From NCBI GenBank assembly GCA_017640615.1, contig JAEPQK010000001.1, forward strand, positions 620,001 to 684,000: a stretch of 64,000 nucleotides of DNA, in the 5' to 3' direction. The DNA comes from Rhizobiaceae bacterium (GTDB taxonomy: Bacteria > Pseudomonadota > Alphaproteobacteria > Rhizobiales > Rhizobiaceae). This document shows, in pieces, positions 37,168-46,640 of this stretch (within the stretch, counting starts at the first letter, position 1; each line of letters opens with the position of its first letter). The position numbers and the translations under genes are program-made. A model generated the notes under the pieces. The model saw nothing but the letters and a program-made list of their open reading frames with translations. It was not told the origin of the DNA and ran no database searches.

Positions 37168-37863
37168 TCAAGCCTCGGCCATCGGTTCGCCGGTGCTTTC
37201 GGCGGCCAGATACGGCTTTTCCATGTTCGCGATAGCTTCGCGGCCGGCCGGTGTGAGCGCATAGAGCCCGCGATCGACGCGTTCGAACCAGCCATAGAAA
37301 TTGTGCCGCAGGATGTTCTGCGCGCGGTCCGAGAGCTGCTTCAGGTCGCGCGGCCGCAGCGGACCGTCAAGCATGGCGTTGGCACAGGCGATCGCTTCCT
37401 GGCGGTATGCGGTCATGATCGGCTTGCGCGTCGAACCGCCGCGCGCGGTGTCGCCCTGGCGGCGCGTATATTCCAGATGAAGGCGGGAGCGTTTCTTCCG
37501 GTTGTTGCGCGGGAAGGGCGAGACCGGGCTCACAATGACACTGACTTCGCCATTGTCGGCCACGCCCAGCATGCCGAATCCCAGCCGGCGGCAGAGCGCA
37601 CGAAAGCGGGTGTCGCTTTCGCGGCCCTTTCGGCCGGCCGCAAGCCGAGCTGCGAGCCAGACTTCGTCGCAGGCGGCCGCGCGCTCGACGCCTTGCAGCA
37701 CCAGCTCAAGATTGAAGCGCAGCTTGAGTTCGCAAATGACAAGTATTGGCGGTTCATCGCCATTGACCGCGACGATATCGCAGCCGCCGATTTCGCCCTT
37801 CGCAGCGAAGCCGAGGCTTACCAGGAATGTCTTCACCGGCTCGTAGAGTGAGGTTTCGCGCAA
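37168..37863 (-). CDS. DUF2161 family nuclease-like protein
   Basis: 231 residues. The N-terminal half contains GCDIVAV followed by ILVICELKLRF, an Asp...Glu-X-Lys arrangement typical of PD-(D/E)XK nuclease folds. The C-terminal half looks like a winged helix (NILRHNFYGWFERVDRGLYALTP, in part). The only full-length start is TTG 37863. Known as DUF2161, annotated phosphodiesterase in some genomes, function not established. It sits upstream of the ars operon but has a hairpin after it. Confidence 0.7.
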   Translation of the reverse strand: MRETSLYEPVKTFLVSLGFAAKGEIGGCDIVAVNGDEPPILVICELKLRFNLELVLQGVERAAACDEVWLAARLAAGRKGRESDTRFRALCRRLGFGMLGVADNGEVSVIVSPVSPFPRNNRKKRSRLHLEYTRRQGDTARGGSTRKPIMTAYRQEAIACANAMLDGPLRPRDLKQLSDRAQNILRHNFYGWFERVDRGLYALTPAGREAIANMEKPYLAAESTGEPMAEA

Positions 37864-37933
37864 TGCTCAGCCCGGTTCGAATCGCAGTTCGCGGGGATGA
37901 TAGCGCGGTCGGCGTCGGGGGCGAAAAGAGCGT

Positions 37934-38317
37934 TCAGAAATAGCCGTAGTAGGTCAGCACGAGGCCGAACACAGCCCACAGGATGACCGAGCCGCGCAGG
38001 AACGCGGTGCGGCCGAGCATGCTCTCGCCGATGCCGGCAACGAATTTAGGCGCGATGACGCGAAATGCGCCGCCAATGACCATTGCCCAACCGAACAACG
38101 TGATCAGAAGCGTCCAGTCCATGGTCCAGCGATTGTGTGTGTTCACAATCGCAAGGCCACCGACCATCACGAGTATGCCCGACATGAAAATCAGCGATGT
38201 ACTTTTGAGGAACTCCCGCGCCAGCTCACGCAGTAGCTTCAGGGAGACAATCATGGGGATCGAGACGGCCAGAACGACTGGCCCGAGCAGCTTGGCGATC
38301 CAGATCGACGTTTCCAT
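37934..38317 (-). CDS. Small integral membrane protein of unknown function
   Basis: 127 residues with four predicted membrane helices (about 5-25, 42-60, 67-86, 103-125). No recognised motif. Between the DUF2161 gene and cobT, without overlaps to either. ATG 38317 is preceded by a GGAGG-like sequence (AGGTCA region on the minus strand). Confidence 0.6.
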   Translation of the reverse strand: METSIWIAKLLGPVVLAVSIPMIVSLKLLRELAREFLKSTSLIFMSGILVMVGGLAIVNTHNRWTMDWTLLITLFGWAMVIGGAFRVIAPKFVAGIGESMLGRTAFLRGSVILWAVFGLVLTYYGYF

Positions 38318-38394
38318 GACTGACCTCCGCACGAGATGTGCATTTCTACGCCCGGCCCGACCAGCGGGCAACATTGCGCCAAGGGCGCGAGGCG

Positions 38395-39411
38395 TCAGCC
38401 CTTATCCGACACGCCGGCGTGGTCGAAGGTCGCCATGCCGTCGAAACAAGCAAGCGCACCGCGAATGACCGACACTGAAAGTGCTGCGCCCGAGCCTTCG
38501 CCGAGCCGCATGCCCAGATCGAGCAACGGCATCAGGCCGAGCTGATCCAGCAGCTTCCGGTGTGCGGCTTCGGCAGAGACATGCCCGGCCTCCATGTGCC
38601 CGGTGGCGTGCGGATTAAGCTTGACCAGCGGCGCGACCGCAGCCGTGGCGACAAAGCCATCGAGGATGAGTGGTTTGCTGCGATGACGCGCGCCGAGAGC
38701 GGCGCCCATCAAGGCGGCGGTTTCGCGCCCGCCAAGGCGCATCGCCACTTGCAACGGATCGCCGAGATGTTCGCGGTGGAGCTTGAGCGCTTCGGCCACG
38801 ACCTCGGCCTTGCGCTTCAGGCCGGCGTCGTCCACGCCGGTGCCACGCCCGACCCAGGTCGCGGGATCGCCGCCGAAGAGGCCGGCGGACAGGGCGGCCG
38901 CGGCGGTTGTGTTGGCAATACCCATCTCGCCGATGCAGACGATATCAGCATGATCTTTCACCGCGTTGAAGCCGGTGGCGATGGCGGCCAGGAATTCGGG
39001 TTCCGTCATTGCGGGGCCTTGGGTGAAGTCAGCAGTCGGGTGGTCGATCTCGAGCGGTACTACGCACAGTTCGGCATCCACAGCTTTCGCGAACTGGTTG
39101 ATGGCGGCACCGCCGGCGGCAAAGTTCGCAACCATCTGTGCAGTGACTTCTGCCGGGAAGGCGGAGACGCCACGTGCCGCGACACCATGCGAACCGGCGA
39201 AAATCAACACCTCGACATGGTCGAGCCGCGGGCGTGGCAGATGCTGCCAGCAGGCGAGCCAGGCAACGAGGTCTTCCAGCCGGCCGAGGCTGCCCGGCGG
39301 CTTGGTGAGCGTGGACTGGCGATCGCGCGTCGCCTGCGCGGCGGCTTCGTCACCTTCCGGTAGGTCGAGGCAGGCCTTGCGCAGGTCTTCGAGACTGGCA
39401 AATTCGGTCAT
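38395..39411 (-). CDS. cobT: Nicotinate-nucleotide--dimethylbenzimidazole phosphoribosyltransferase
   Basis: 338 residues. The catalytic glutamate motif RLGEGSGAALS is near the C-terminus, and the substrate-site segment EMGIANTTAAAAL is present. Makes alpha-ribazole phosphate for the lower ligand of cobalamin (called CobU in Pseudomonas denitrificans). Last gene of cobA-cobB-cobS-cobT. Confidence 0.94.
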   Translation of the reverse strand: MTEFASLEDLRKACLDLPEGDEAAAQATRDRQSTLTKPPGSLGRLEDLVAWLACWQHLPRPRLDHVEVLIFAGSHGVAARGVSAFPAEVTAQMVANFAAGGAAINQFAKAVDAELCVVPLEIDHPTADFTQGPAMTEPEFLAAIATGFNAVKDHADIVCIGEMGIANTTAAAALSAGLFGGDPATWVGRGTGVDDAGLKRKAEVVAEALKLHREHLGDPLQVAMRLGGRETAALMGAALGARHRSKPLILDGFVATAAVAPLVKLNPHATGHMEAGHVSAEAAHRKLLDQLGLMPLLDLGMRLGEGSGAALSVSVIRGALACFDGMATFDHAGVSDKG

Positions 39412-39433
39412 CTAAAGTCCTTTCACCTTCCGG

Positions 39434-40183
39434 TCAGCTTAATGCGGCGGCTGCCGCCAAAAGCACGAGAATTTCGCTGCCCTGTTCCAGCGCGCCGCAA
39501 ATGTCGCCCGTATGACCGCCGAGTTGGCGTTGCGCGAGCGCCTTAAGAACCAGGAACCAGGCGGCGAGCAGGGTGGCAGTTACGAGCGCCGCCACGGGCC
39601 CGAACAGCAGGAGAAGTGCTACCGCTGCAATAGCGAGCGCGATGGCCGCGATGCGTTCACCGACTGCGCCGACATTGGCCGAAAGGCCGTCATCGCGGGC
39701 GGGGCCAAGCGAACCCAGAAAGTGCGGGATCATCGCGCGACCGGCCATATGCGCGGCAATGAGCGCCGCGACGGCAAGGCCGGGTGCAAGAGCTGCCAGT
39801 GCAGCCACGCGCAAGAGAATCGAGAAAACAAGGGCTGCCACGCCATACGTGCCGATACGGCTGTCGCGCATGATCTCAAGCTTGCGCTCGGGGGTCGCGC
39901 CGCCACCCAGACCGTCCGCCGTATCAGCCAGACCGTCCTCATGCAGCGCGCCGGTGACAAGCATGGTCGCGGCGACGGCGAGCAGTGCGCAGATAAGCGG
40001 CGTCAGACCCGTCCACGCGGCAATGAGAAGCGCGGCGCCGCCGATGGCGCCGACCACCGCACCGGCCAGCGGGGCCGCCCATTGTGCGCGGGCGAAATCG
40101 CCCGAGGGCGTACCGAGGACCGCAACCGGCAAGCGCGTGTAGAAGCCGACACAGGCGCCGAGATCGCTTAGCGGGCCGCTCAT
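39434..40183 (-). CDS. cobS: Adenosylcobinamide-GDP ribazoletransferase
   Basis: 249-residue membrane enzyme with several helices and the HEDGLADTADGLGGG acidic motif that binds metal and substrate. It joins alpha-ribazole(-P) to AdoCbi-GDP (CobV in P. denitrificans nomenclature; not the cobaltochelatase CobS). Overlaps the cobB stop by four bases. Confidence 0.93.
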   Translation of the reverse strand: MSGPLSDLGACVGFYTRLPVAVLGTPSGDFARAQWAAPLAGAVVGAIGGAALLIAAWTGLTPLICALLAVAATMLVTGALHEDGLADTADGLGGGATPERKLEIMRDSRIGTYGVAALVFSILLRVAALAALAPGLAVAALIAAHMAGRAMIPHFLGSLGPARDDGLSANVGAVGERIAAIALAIAAVALLLLFGPVAALVTATLLAAWFLVLKALAQRQLGGHTGDICGALEQGSEILVLLAAAAALS

Positions 40184-41505
40184 TGCGCTGGCTCGTCACG
40201 CGCGATGGCATGGAAAAAGCTGCCGCTGACCTGACCGCGCCTGCCGCCGGACGGGCCGATTTCGCGGCCCTGACCGTCGGCGATGGCCGCCAGCGGCTCG
40301 TCGCTGCCCGCCTCGGTCACACGGGCATAGTGGAATTCGTGGCCTCGTACCACCTCGCCCTTTTTGCCCAGCACGCAGTCATGCGCCAGCGTCGCGCGGC
40401 GATAACCGAGGTTCATCTTGCGCTTGGCGAATGAGGTAGAATGGCCGAGCAGGCCGAGCATTTCATAGGTGACGCCGTCGGCGTCCTCCAGTGCCTGGCC
40501 AAGCACCATGTAGCCGCCGCATTCGCCATGGACCGGGCGTGTCCGGGCGAAGTCAGCGATGCCGGCCTTGAAGCGCGCAGCAGATGCGATTTTGCCGGCG
40601 TGCAGCTCGGGATAGCCGCCAGGCAGCCAGCAGGCATCGCAGTCGTTCGCAGGCGCTTCGTCGGCGAGCGGGGAGAACGGGATGAGCTCCGCACCGGCCG
40701 CGCGCCAATGCGCGGCGACATGCGGGTAGACGAAGGTGAAGGCTGCGTCGCGCGCAATCGCGATGCGCTGGCCGGGCGGGGAGAGGGCCGCGCCCTCATC
40801 GCCGCCGGGGATTTCGATGGGAGCGGCGATCTCAAGCAGCGCGTCGAGGTCGACCGATTTCTCAATCGCGTCAGCCAGGCGGTCGATGTGCTCCGAAATA
40901 CCGGCTTGCTCCTCGGCCTGTACGAGGCCGAGGTGGCGCTCCGGCAGCTGCATCGCCTCGTCGCGCGGCACTGCGCCGACGACACGAAGGCCGCGTTGCT
41001 CGATCGCCTCGCCCGCAAGCCGCACATGCCGTTCGCTGCCGACGCGGTTGAGGATGACGCCGGCAATCCGCACGCGTGGGTCGAAACCGGCGAAGCCGGA
41101 GGCGACCACGGCAGCGGTTTGCGACTGGCCCGAAACGTCGAGCACGAGTAGCACCGGAATGCCGAAATCTCGGGCGAGATCGGCTGCGGCGCCCGAGCGC
41201 CCGCTGTCGGAGGGGATGCCATCGAACAGCCCCATCGCGCTTTCGATGATGAGGACATCGGCGCTTTGCGCGGCTTCGCCGGCCAAGCTGCGCAACAGCT
41301 CCGGATGCATCGCCCAGCTGTCGAGGTTGAGGCCGGGCGTGCCGGTGGCAGCGGCATGGAAGCCGGGATCGATATAGTCGGGCCCGGACTTCGCGCCGCG
41401 CAGGGTCAGCCCGCGGCGCGCGAGTGCGCGCAGAAGCCCGATCGTGATCGTGGTCTTGCCGGAACCGGAGCGCGGCGCTCCGATGATCAGCCCCCGTGCG
41501 GTCAT
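40180..41505 (-). CDS. cobB: Hydrogenobyrinic/cobyrinic acid a,c-diamide synthase
   Basis: 441 residues. N-terminal P-loop APRSGSGKTTITIGLL and a C-terminal class I glutamine amidotransferase domain with the nucleophile in GECGGYMVLG. Amidates side chains a and c of the corrin ring. Overlaps cobA by four bases and cobS by four bases. Confidence 0.94.
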   Translation of the reverse strand: MTARGLIIGAPRSGSGKTTITIGLLRALARRGLTLRGAKSGPDYIDPGFHAAATGTPGLNLDSWAMHPELLRSLAGEAAQSADVLIIESAMGLFDGIPSDSGRSGAAADLARDFGIPVLLVLDVSGQSQTAAVVASGFAGFDPRVRIAGVILNRVGSERHVRLAGEAIEQRGLRVVGAVPRDEAMQLPERHLGLVQAEEQAGISEHIDRLADAIEKSVDLDALLEIAAPIEIPGGDEGAALSPPGQRIAIARDAAFTFVYPHVAAHWRAAGAELIPFSPLADEAPANDCDACWLPGGYPELHAGKIASAARFKAGIADFARTRPVHGECGGYMVLGQALEDADGVTYEMLGLLGHSTSFAKRKMNLGYRRATLAHDCVLGKKGEVVRGHEFHYARVTEAGSDEPLAAIADGQGREIGPSGGRRGQVSGSFFHAIARDEPAQ

Positions 41506-42302
41506 GCCGGCGGTCCGGCCGGCAGCGCCATCAATAGGTCGCGCATAGAAACGATATCGCCGATCACGATGATCGCCGGCGCTTCGAGGCCGGCTTCAGT
41601 TGCTCTGGCGTGGATGGTGGAGATTGTGCCGGTGACGATGCGCTTCGCTGCCGTCGTGGCCGAGGCGATCACCGCGGCCGGGGTGTCAGGGCCAAGGCCG
41701 GCACTCAGAAGTGCTGCAGCGATGATCGGCAGGTTTTTCAAGCCCATATAGACGACGATGGGCTGGCCCGTTCTGGCGAGTGCAGCCCAGTCGAGATCGT
41801 CCGGTGTGCCGGCGGCATGGCCGGTGGCCAGCGTGAACGCCTTGTTGATGCCGCGCATGGTGGCCGGAATGCCGCTCTCGGCGAGCCCGGCCAGCGCGGA
41901 GGTGACGCCCGGCAGGATGCGGTGTGGAACGCCGGCCTTGACCAGCGCCAGCGCTTCCTCGCCGCCGCGCCCGAAGATGAAGGGGTCGCCGCCTTTCAGC
42001 CGCAGCACGCGGCGGCCTTCGCCGGCAAAGGCAATGAGCCGCGCGATGATATCGTCCTGCGTGGCGGAGGGTTTGCCGCCGCGCTTGCCGGCGAAGACTA
42101 GCTCCGCGCCTTCGGCAAGGTCGAGAATGCTCTTGTCTACGAGGGCGTCGTGCACAACCACATCGGCCTGCGCAAGCGCGGAGAGTACATCGAGCGTCAG
42201 CATGCCGGGGTCGCCCGGACCTGCGCCCGCAAGCCAGACATGACCGGGTTCGAGCCGGGGGCGTGCTTCAAGGAGCGCGGCGATGCGTTGCGAATTGCTC
42301 AT
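41502..42302 (-). CDS. cobA: Uroporphyrinogen-III C-methyltransferase
   Basis: 266 residues. SUMT motifs: AGAGPGDPGMLTLD near the N-terminus, LKGGDPFIFGRGGEE and the PGVTSALAG segment. Makes precorrin-2, the branch point to cobalamin and sirohaem. ATG 42302 preferred over an in-frame GTG at 42332. Divergent from cbiD, leaving a 110-bp promoter gap. Confidence 0.93.
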   Translation of the reverse strand: MSNSQRIAALLEARPRLEPGHVWLAGAGPGDPGMLTLDVLSALAQADVVVHDALVDKSILDLAEGAELVFAGKRGGKPSATQDDIIARLIAFAGEGRRVLRLKGGDPFIFGRGGEEALALVKAGVPHRILPGVTSALAGLAESGIPATMRGINKAFTLATGHAAGTPDDLDWAALARTGQPIVVYMGLKNLPIIAAALLSAGLGPDTPAAVIASATTAAKRIVTGTISTIHARATEAGLEAPAIIVIGDIVSMRDLLMALPAGPPA

Positions 42303-42412
42303 GCGCGCATCCGTAATGCGTTTTGCCGCCACGCTGAATGGCGAAATCGCCGCATCGAAGGATTTGCGCGCAATTGGTGACGGGCGCTGCGACGGCCACT
42401 ATAGATCGTCTG

Positions 42413-43528
42413 ATGGAAGACGAGGCCCGAAACCTGCGCCGTGGTTGGACCACGGGCGCCTGCGCGGCAGCCGCGGCCAAGGCCGCCTGCGCGGCGCTCG
42501 CCGGTGATGCGTTTCCCGATCCCGTGGAAATCACACTCCCCGGCGGCCAGTGTCCGGCCTTCGCGCTGGCGAAAACCGAGCGAGGCGAAGACTATGCCCG
42601 CGCGGGCATCGTGAAGGACGCCGGAGACGACCCTGACGTCACGCATGGCGCGCTGATCATCGCCACCGTGAGGCGTGGCACAGCGGACACCGGCATCACC
42701 TATCGCGCCGGCGAGGGCGTGGGCACTGTCACGCGGCCTGGTCTGCCGATCCCGGTCGGCGAGGCAGCCATCAACCCCGTGCCGCGCACCATGATCGCGC
42801 ATGCGATTTCCGAAATTGCCGGGGAGGACGCCGATTTCGAAGTCGAGATTTCGGTGCCGGGCGGGGCGGAGATCGCGACGAAGACGCTCAATCCGCGCCT
42901 CGGCATTCTGGGCGGCATTTCGATACTCGGCACGACGGGGATCGTGATCCCGTTTTCCTGCTCGTCCTGGATACATTCCATCCATCGCGGCATCGATGTC
43001 GCGCGTGCGATGGGGCTCGACCATGTCGCGGGGTCGACCGGATCGGCTTCTGAAAACGCTGTGCAGAAGCACCACGGGCTGCACGAGGTGGCGCTGATCG
43101 ACATGGGCGATTTCGCCGGCGGCATGCTGAAATATCTGCGCGCGCACCCGGTGCCGAAAGTGACCATTGCGGGCGGTGTCGCCAAGATGACGAAACTCGC
43201 GCAGGGCATGCTCGACCTGCATTCCAAACGCGGCCATGCCGATCTCGATGCGCTGGCCGACGTGGCTCTGCAAGCCGGTGGCGGCGAGGCGCTGGCGGCA
43301 AAGATACGTGCGTCCAACACCGTTGCCGAGGCATTCGACCACGCGGCCAAAGCCGGCGTTGCGCTCGGCGACGCGGTTGCGCAAGGCGCCTGGAAGACGG
43401 CGGCCGAGGCGCTGGCGCCTGCCGCAACCGAACTCGAAACCCTGATCTTCGACCGCGAGGGAAACCGGCACGGCGAAGCTGCCTTCAGGCCCGTTCATGA
43501 GGCCTCCCGACCGCGAAACCGGCGCTGA
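42413..43528 (+). CDS. cbiD: Cobalt-precorrin-5B (C1)-methyltransferase
   Basis: 371 residues beginning with the CbiD signature [17 protein letters not shown], followed by GIGTVT-like [24 protein letters not shown] (in pieces). CbiD is the C1-methyltransferase of the anaerobic route; here it is within an otherwise aerobic gene set (cobG, cobN) without cobF. It faces against its neighbours and overlaps the cobM end by 34 bases. Confidence 0.93.
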   Translation: MEDEARNLRRGWTTGACAAAAAKAACAALAGDAFPDPVEITLPGGQCPAFALAKTERGEDYARAGIVKDAGDDPDVTHGALIIATVRRGTADTGITYRAGEGVGTVTRPGLPIPVGEAAINPVPRTMIAHAISEIAGEDADFEVEISVPGGAEIATKTLNPRLGILGGISILGTTGIVIPFSCSSWIHSIHRGIDVARAMGLDHVAGSTGSASENAVQKHHGLHEVALIDMGDFAGGMLKYLRAHPVPKVTIAGGVAKMTKLAQGMLDLHSKRGHADLDALADVALQAGGGEALAAKIRASNTVAEAFDHAAKAGVALGDAVAQGAWKTAAEALAPAATELETLIFDREGNRHGEAAFRPVHEASRPRNRR

Positions 43529-44259
43529 TAGGCAGGGTCGTAGAGCGAGCTTTCGCGGAAGTCGGCAGCGCCGAGCGTGCGGCCGACGAAGATGATCGCC
43601 GTGCGTTCGATGGGATCGGCAGCGACTTTTGCTGCGATGTCGGCAAGCGTGCCTTTGACAACCCGCTGCTGCGGCCAGCTCGCATGCGCCACGATGGCGA
43701 CAGGACAGTCTGCGCCGTAATGCGGGGTGAGTTCGGCCACTACCTGCTCGAGCGCGTGGATTGCCAGATGGATCGCCAGCGCGGCGCCCGTTGCGCCGAA
43801 TGCGGCGAGGGTTTCGCCGTCCGGCATTTTCGATGCGCGGCCCGAAATGCGGGTGAGCACGAGGCTCTGGCCGACTTCGGGGATCGTCAGCTCGCGGCCG
43901 AGCGCGGCGGCGGCGGCGGCGAACGACGGCACACCCGGCGTAAGCGTATAGGGGATAGCGCGGCGCTGCAGGCGGCGTATCTGCTCCGCGACAGCGCTCC
44001 ACACCGAAAGATCGCCCGAATGCAGGCGCGCGACATCGTGGCCGGCGCGGTGGGCCGCGACATATTCGGCCTCGATCTCGTCCAGCGACATCGGCGCGGT
44101 GTCGACCAGCCGCACATCTGCCGGGCAATAATCGAGCAGCTCCTTCGGCACGATGGAGCCGGCATAGAGGCACACGGGCGAACGCGCGAGGATATCGCGT
44201 CCGCGCACGGTGATGAGGTCAGCGGCACCGGGGCCGGCGCCGATGAAATGCACGGTCAT
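43495..44259 (-). CDS. cobM: Precorrin-4 C11-methyltransferase
   Basis: 254 residues of the SAM-dependent tetrapyrrole methylase family: start [18 protein letters not shown] and [11 protein letters not shown]. Methylates C11 of precorrin-4. Overlaps the cobE stop by four bases; tail-to-tail overlap with cbiD. Confidence 0.94.
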   Translation of the reverse strand: MTVHFIGAGPGAADLITVRGRDILARSPVCLYAGSIVPKELLDYCPADVRLVDTAPMSLDEIEAEYVAAHRAGHDVARLHSGDLSVWSAVAEQIRRLQRRAIPYTLTPGVPSFAAAAAALGRELTIPEVGQSLVLTRISGRASKMPDGETLAAFGATGAALAIHLAIHALEQVVAELTPHYGADCPVAIVAHASWPQQRVVKGTLADIAAKVAADPIERTAIIFVGRTLGAADFRESSLYDPAYQRRFRGREAS

Positions 44260-44636
44260 GATGCGGCTCCCGTTCGGGCGAGCGCGCAGGTGGCCGGGCC
44301 CAGCGCGACGCGCGGCCCGAGCAACGAGCCGCCGGGGCCGGCGGCGGCAAGAGCTGCTGCTTCGGAGAGGCTGGCAAGGCCGGTTGCGGCGATGCTGGCG
44401 TCGGAGCGGGTGATCGTGTCGACGCTGCGCAGCAGCTTGTCGGTCATGCCTTGACAGGCGATGCCGAGCCGGCTTGCTGCTTCCGTGATGCCAGGCTCGG
44501 TGGATTTCGCGCTGCTCGATGCGAGCGCGGATATTGCGGTGCGGGGCAGATCATGCGTTGCCAAAGCAGCATCGAGCACGGCCAGCACCTCGTCGGCGGT
44601 GACGTTTTTTCGGGCTCCGATGCCGGCGACGATCAT
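44256..44636 (-). CDS. cobE: Cobalamin biosynthesis protein CobE (CbiG C-terminal-like)
   Basis: 126 residues; start [16 protein letters not shown] is the CobE/CbiG C-terminal-domain signature, and the region [16 protein letters not shown] fits it. CobE is needed for aerobic cobalamin synthesis with an incompletely defined role in the methylation steps. ATG 44636 overlaps the cobL stop by four bases; an ATG at 44654 is the alternative. Confidence 0.88.
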   Translation of the reverse strand: MIVAGIGARKNVTADEVLAVLDAALATHDLPRTAISALASSSAKSTEPGITEAASRLGIACQGMTDKLLRSVDTITRSDASIAATGLASLSEAAALAAAGPGGSLLGPRVALGPATCALARTGAAS

Positions 44637-45871
44637 GGCTTGCTCCACGACCATTGCGTGACCGGCATCGCCGGACGCCAGCCGGTGAGCGAGCCGACCG
44701 GAGAGGCATGCGCCACCGCCAGCCGCAGAAGTTCGCCGCCGTGTTTTTGATGCGCGGCGATGAGCAAGGCCTCGGTTTCCAGAGTGACGGCGTTGACGAC
44801 CAGCCGGCCACCCGGCTTGAGGCGGGCGAGGGCGGTATCGAGCACGGCCGCATCGCAGCCGCCGCCAATGAAGACCGCATCGGGTTCGGGCAGGGCGGTG
44901 AGTGCGACCGGTGCTTCGCCGGTTACGATTTCGAGGCCGGGAACGCCGAGCGCTTCGGCATTGCGGCCAATGCGGGCGGCGCGTTCGACATCGCGCTCCA
45001 CGGCGACGGCGCGCAGCGACGGATCGCGCAGCATCCATTCGATCGAAATGGAGCCGGAGCCGGAGCCGATATCCCACAGAAGTTCGCCATAACACGGGGC
45101 GAGGGCTGAGATGGTGGTGGCGCGCACGGTGCGCTTGGTGATCTGACCGTCATGCTCGAACCAGTCGTCCGGCAGGCCAGGAGCCAGTGGCATGGCGCGG
45201 ACGTCTGGCGTGGCGACGACTTCGATGGCGACGAGATTGAGCGGATCGATGTCGCGCGGCTGGAAAGCGACGGCCGAGGTTTCGGTGATACGCTCGCGTG
45301 TCCCGCCAAGCGCTTCGAGCACGATAAAGCGTGATGGGCCGAAGCCGAGCCGGGTGATCATGTCCGCAACCGCTGCCGGACCTTCGGCATCGGAAGTCAG
45401 CACGAGGAGCTTGCGGCCGGGCTGCAGATGCGGGCGGAGCAGGGCGAGCGGGCGGCCATGCAGAGACACACAGGTCGTCGATTGCTGCGCCCATCCGAGC
45501 CGGGCGGCGGCAAGGCTGAACGCGGACGGAGCCGGCACGATTTGCATCTCGGTGGCGGGCACATGCCGCGCCAGCGTGGCGCCGACGCCGTAGAACATCG
45601 GGTCGCCCGAGGCGAGTACGCAGACGGAACCGCCGCGCAGCGCCAGCACTGCCGCGACCGCCTGATCGAAGGGGCTTGGCCAGGCGCGTGCTTCGCCGGC
45701 GATCAGGGGGGCAGCGAGTTCCAGATGACGCTTGCCGCCGAACACGGTCTGCGCGCCGGCGATCATGTTGCGTGCGTTCTCGCCCAGACCCGCAATGCCA
45801 TCCTCGCCGATGCCGACGATGGACAGCCATGGCGTTGCTGGTGCAGTTACGGGCATGGGATCAGCGGACAT
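44633..45871 (-). CDS. cobL: Precorrin-6Y C5,15-methyltransferase (decarboxylating)
   Basis: 412 residues, a CbiE-CbiT fusion. The N-terminal methylase has PWLSIVGIGEDGIAGL and LASGDPMFYGVG; the C-terminal CbiT-like domain has ELLWDIGSGSGSISIEW (SAM site). Adds the C5 and C15 methyls and decarboxylates ring C. Its ATG shares bases with the cobK ATG on the other strand. An alternative ATG at 45856 would remove the overlap. Confidence 0.94.
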   Translation of the reverse strand: MSADPMPVTAPATPWLSIVGIGEDGIAGLGENARNMIAGAQTVFGGKRHLELAAPLIAGEARAWPSPFDQAVAAVLALRGGSVCVLASGDPMFYGVGATLARHVPATEMQIVPAPSAFSLAAARLGWAQQSTTCVSLHGRPLALLRPHLQPGRKLLVLTSDAEGPAAVADMITRLGFGPSRFIVLEALGGTRERITETSAVAFQPRDIDPLNLVAIEVVATPDVRAMPLAPGLPDDWFEHDGQITKRTVRATTISALAPCYGELLWDIGSGSGSISIEWMLRDPSLRAVAVERDVERAARIGRNAEALGVPGLEIVTGEAPVALTALPEPDAVFIGGGCDAAVLDTALARLKPGGRLVVNAVTLETEALLIAAHQKHGGELLRLAVAHASPVGSLTGWRPAMPVTQWSWSKP

Positions 45872-46640
45872 GACGAAGCACCATATCCTGATACTGGGTG
45901 GCACCAGCGAGGCGCGCGCGCTCGCCGGCCAGCTTGGCGAGCATGCGGACTATGCGATCACTTTGTCGCTGGCCGGGCGCACCGCCAACCCGGTCGCCCA
46001 GCCGGTTCCTGTGAGGGTCGGAGGTTTCGGCGGCGTGGAGGGTCTCGCGCGATATCTCGAAGCGGAAAGGATATCGCTGCTGATCGACGCAACACATCCC
46101 TTCGCCGCGCAAATTTCGCGCAATGCGGCGCAAGCCGCGACGCAGGCTGGCGTGCCGCTGATTGCGCTTCGCCGTCCGGCCTGGAAGCAAGCAGCCGGCG
46201 ACCGCTGGACGCTTGTCGACAGCGTCGCCAAGGCAGTGGATACACTGGGTCAGAAGCCACGCCGCGTGATGGTTGCGCTTGGCCGGCAGGAACTCGCGCC
46301 TTTCGAGACCGCGCCGCAGCACAGCTACCTCATACGCTCCGTCGAACCAGTCGAGCCGCCCTTGGGCGTGCCGGATGCGCGTTACATTCTGGCGCGCGGG
46401 CCGTTCGAAGAGGCCGACGAGAAGAAGTTGCTTGAGGCGAACCGCATCGACGCAATCGTATCCAAGAATTCCGGCGGTGCCGCCGCCTATGGCAAGATTT
46501 CCGCAGCGCGTGCGCTTGGCCTTGAGGTCGTTATGATTGCGCGACCGGCGCTGCCCGATGTGCCGTCGGCGGGATCGGTGGAGGAGGCTGTCATGCATGT
46601 TGATCATGTGCTCGCCTCATTGGCGAAGCGCGGCGTGTAG
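45870..46640 (+). CDS. cobK: Precorrin-6A reductase
   Basis: 256 residues. NADPH-binding start HILILGGTSEARALAGQL, the ATHPFAAQIS motif and SKNSGGAAAYGKISAARALG are all CobK signatures. It reduces precorrin-6A to 6B. The gene is an isolated plus-strand gene between minus-strand cobL and cobJ: its ATG overlaps the cobL start and its last 37 bases overlap the cobJ end. Confidence 0.94.
   Translation: MTKHHILILGGTSEARALAGQLGEHADYAITLSLAGRTANPVAQPVPVRVGGFGGVEGLARYLEAERISLLIDATHPFAAQISRNAAQAATQAGVPLIALRRPAWKQAAGDRWTLVDSVAKAVDTLGQKPRRVMVALGRQELAPFETAPQHSYLIRSVEPVEPPLGVPDARYILARGPFEEADEKKLLEANRIDAIVSKNSGGAAAYGKISAARALGLEVVMIARPALPDVPSAGSVEEAVMHVDHVLASLAKRGV

Noticed and set aside
42299-44173. Long minus-strand open frame of over 600 codons across cbiD and cobM
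   Set aside because: Composition is arginine-rich without domain features, and it conflicts with well-supported cbiD on the other strand and with cobM in another frame.
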